Shown here: in pieces, positions 5,558 to 6,436 of the stretch
Layout: each line of letters begins with the position of its first letter
Numbering within the stretch: the stretch's first letter is position 1
Source of the DNA: an uncultured Kiloniellales bacterium
GTDB taxonomy: Bacteria; Pseudomonadota; Alphaproteobacteria; Kiloniellales; JAKSDN01
DNA length: 6,436 nt
NCBI GenBank assembly: GCA_937974415.1
Contig: CALJXB010000303.1
Span: 1 to 6,436 of the forward strand
Direction of reading: 5' to 3'
The notes under the pieces: generated by a model
Told to the model about the DNA's origin: nothing
The model's input: the letters and a program-made list of their open reading frames with translations, nothing else
Database searches by the model: none
Translations under genes and position numbers: made by a program

Positions 5558-6427
5558 ATGGCGGAGCTACATGGTGTAGTGGCGGCGCTGTCGACGCCGT
5601 TCGACGAGACCGGCGAGGCGCTCGACGAGGGGGCCTTGCGCACCCATCTGGACGCCATGCTGGAGGCCGGCGTGCACGGCATCGTGCTGTGCGCGGGGAC
5701 CGGCGAGTTCGCCTATCTGCGCGAGGACGAAAAGACGCGGATCTTCGAGATCGGCATCAACCACGTCGACGGGCGGGTGCCGATCGTGGCGCAGACCTCG
5801 GCCATCAATACCGTCGACGCCATCGAGAAGTCGAAGCGCGCCGAGGGCGTGGGGGCCGCTGCACTGATGATCCTGCCGCCCTATTTCGAGGGGCCGGGAA
5901 CCGACGGGGTGCTCTATCACTACGAAGCGATCGCCAAGGCGGTTTCGACCCCCATCGTGCTCTACAACATCCCCCAGCATTCCGACTTCGACATCACGCC
6001 GGAGATCTACGCCCGTCTGCTCGAGTTCGACAACATTGAGTACATCAAGGACTCCAAGGGCGACATGGTGAACCTGCAGCAGCTGATCCGCACCGGCGGC
6101 AAGGTGCTGTCCGGCGCCGACCCGCTGGCGCCCTTCGCCCTCATGGCCGGCGCCGTCGGCTGGATCTGGGGGGCGGCCAACGTCATGCCGCGCGAGACCG
6201 TCCGGCTCTACGACCTCATCGCCGGCGGAAAACACGGCGAGGCGCTCGAGCTGTGGCGCCGCATGGAGCCGGCCAACCTGTTCTTCTGGACCCACGGCTA
6301 CAACGTCGGGGTCAAGCAGGCGACCAACTACATGGGCCGCCCGGTCGGCCCCTGCCGCAAACCGACCCTGCCCCTCTCGGACGCCGAGTGGGCCGAGCTG
6401 AAGGCGGCCCTGGAGCCGCTGCGGTAG
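5558..6427 (+). CDS. DapA/N-acetylneuraminate lyase family protein, substrate unknown (not a typical dihydrodipicolinate synthase)
   Basis: This is a 289-residue class I (Schiff-base) TIM-barrel aldolase or dehydratase of the usual family length. It starts directly in the first strand (HGVVAALSTPF, 5-15). The substrate-carboxylate loop is CAGTGEFAYL (45-54). LPPYFEGPG (106-114) is followed by YNIP (136-139), whose Tyr136 matches the family catalytic tyrosine, and by YIKDSKGD (162-169), whose Lys164 is the imine-forming lysine. Family members act on pyruvate or 2-keto-3-deoxy acids. Aligned by eye with E. coli DapA, three key positions differ: Thr44 is Gly47, Tyr107 is Phe110, and the dicarboxylate-binding Arg138 is His141. 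This argues against lysine biosynthesis. The AGTGEF loop recalls keto-deoxy-glucarate dehydratases, but I cannot name the substrate. It follows the phosphoribosyltransferase gene by 51 nt and ends in TAG 9 bp before the window edge, so it may not be the last gene of the unit. Confidence 0.85.
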   Translation: MAELHGVVAALSTPFDETGEALDEGALRTHLDAMLEAGVHGIVLCAGTGEFAYLREDEKTRIFEIGINHVDGRVPIVAQTSAINTVDAIEKSKRAEGVGAAALMILPPYFEGPGTDGVLYHYEAIAKAVSTPIVLYNIPQHSDFDITPEIYARLLEFDNIEYIKDSKGDMVNLQQLIRTGGKVLSGADPLAPFALMAGAVGWIWGAANVMPRETVRLYDLIAGGKHGEALELWRRMEPANLFFWTHGYNVGVKQATNYMGRPVGPCRKPTLPLSDAEWAELKAALEPLR

Positions 6428-6436
6428 CTGGCGCAG

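Overview
The window is high-GC DNA (strong G/C bias at third codon positions) with a compact bacterial layout. The proteins look alphaproteobacterial. The combination of a glutathione reductase, a DUF4153 membrane protein and a class II DAHP synthase, together with promoter-like sequences that fit the Caulobacter sigma-73 pattern, makes a Caulobacterales-type chromosome plausible. That placement is an inference, not a proven assignment. Nothing suggests a mobile element, phage, CRISPR array or RNA gene; this reads as stable chromosome.

Layout, left to right. (1) Positions 1-589, plus strand: the last 195 codons of a glutathione-disulfide reductase (gor), whose start lies outside the window. 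(2) Positions 594-2417, minus strand: a complete 607-residue DUF4153 polytopic membrane protein, convergent with gor and only 4 bp from it. (3) Positions 2418-2864: a 447-bp divergent intergenic region with an 8-bp inverted repeat next to the DUF4153 start. On the aroG side it holds a candidate promoter followed by an 11-bp tandem repeat and a 7-bp hairpin. (4) Positions 2865-4256, plus: class II DAHP synthase (aroG), entry step of the shikimate pathway. (5) Positions 4298-5506, plus: a nicotinate phosphoribosyltransferase-family protein. (6) Positions 5558-6427, plus: a DapA/N-acetylneuraminate-lyase family protein that keeps the Schiff-base lysine but lacks several residues that define true dihydrodipicolinate synthase.

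The last three genes share a strand, are separated by 41 and 51 nt, each have a recognisable Shine-Dalgarno sequence, and show no convincing terminator between them. They may therefore be one transcription unit joining aromatic biosynthesis, a PRPP-dependent NAD-salvage type enzyme and a keto-acid lyase or dehydratase of unknown substrate. The most interesting points are the altered active site of the DapA-like protein, this unusual gene grouping, and the repeat structures in the divergent intergenic region. I see no strong evidence for a wholly new system; most of the window is recognisable metabolism.
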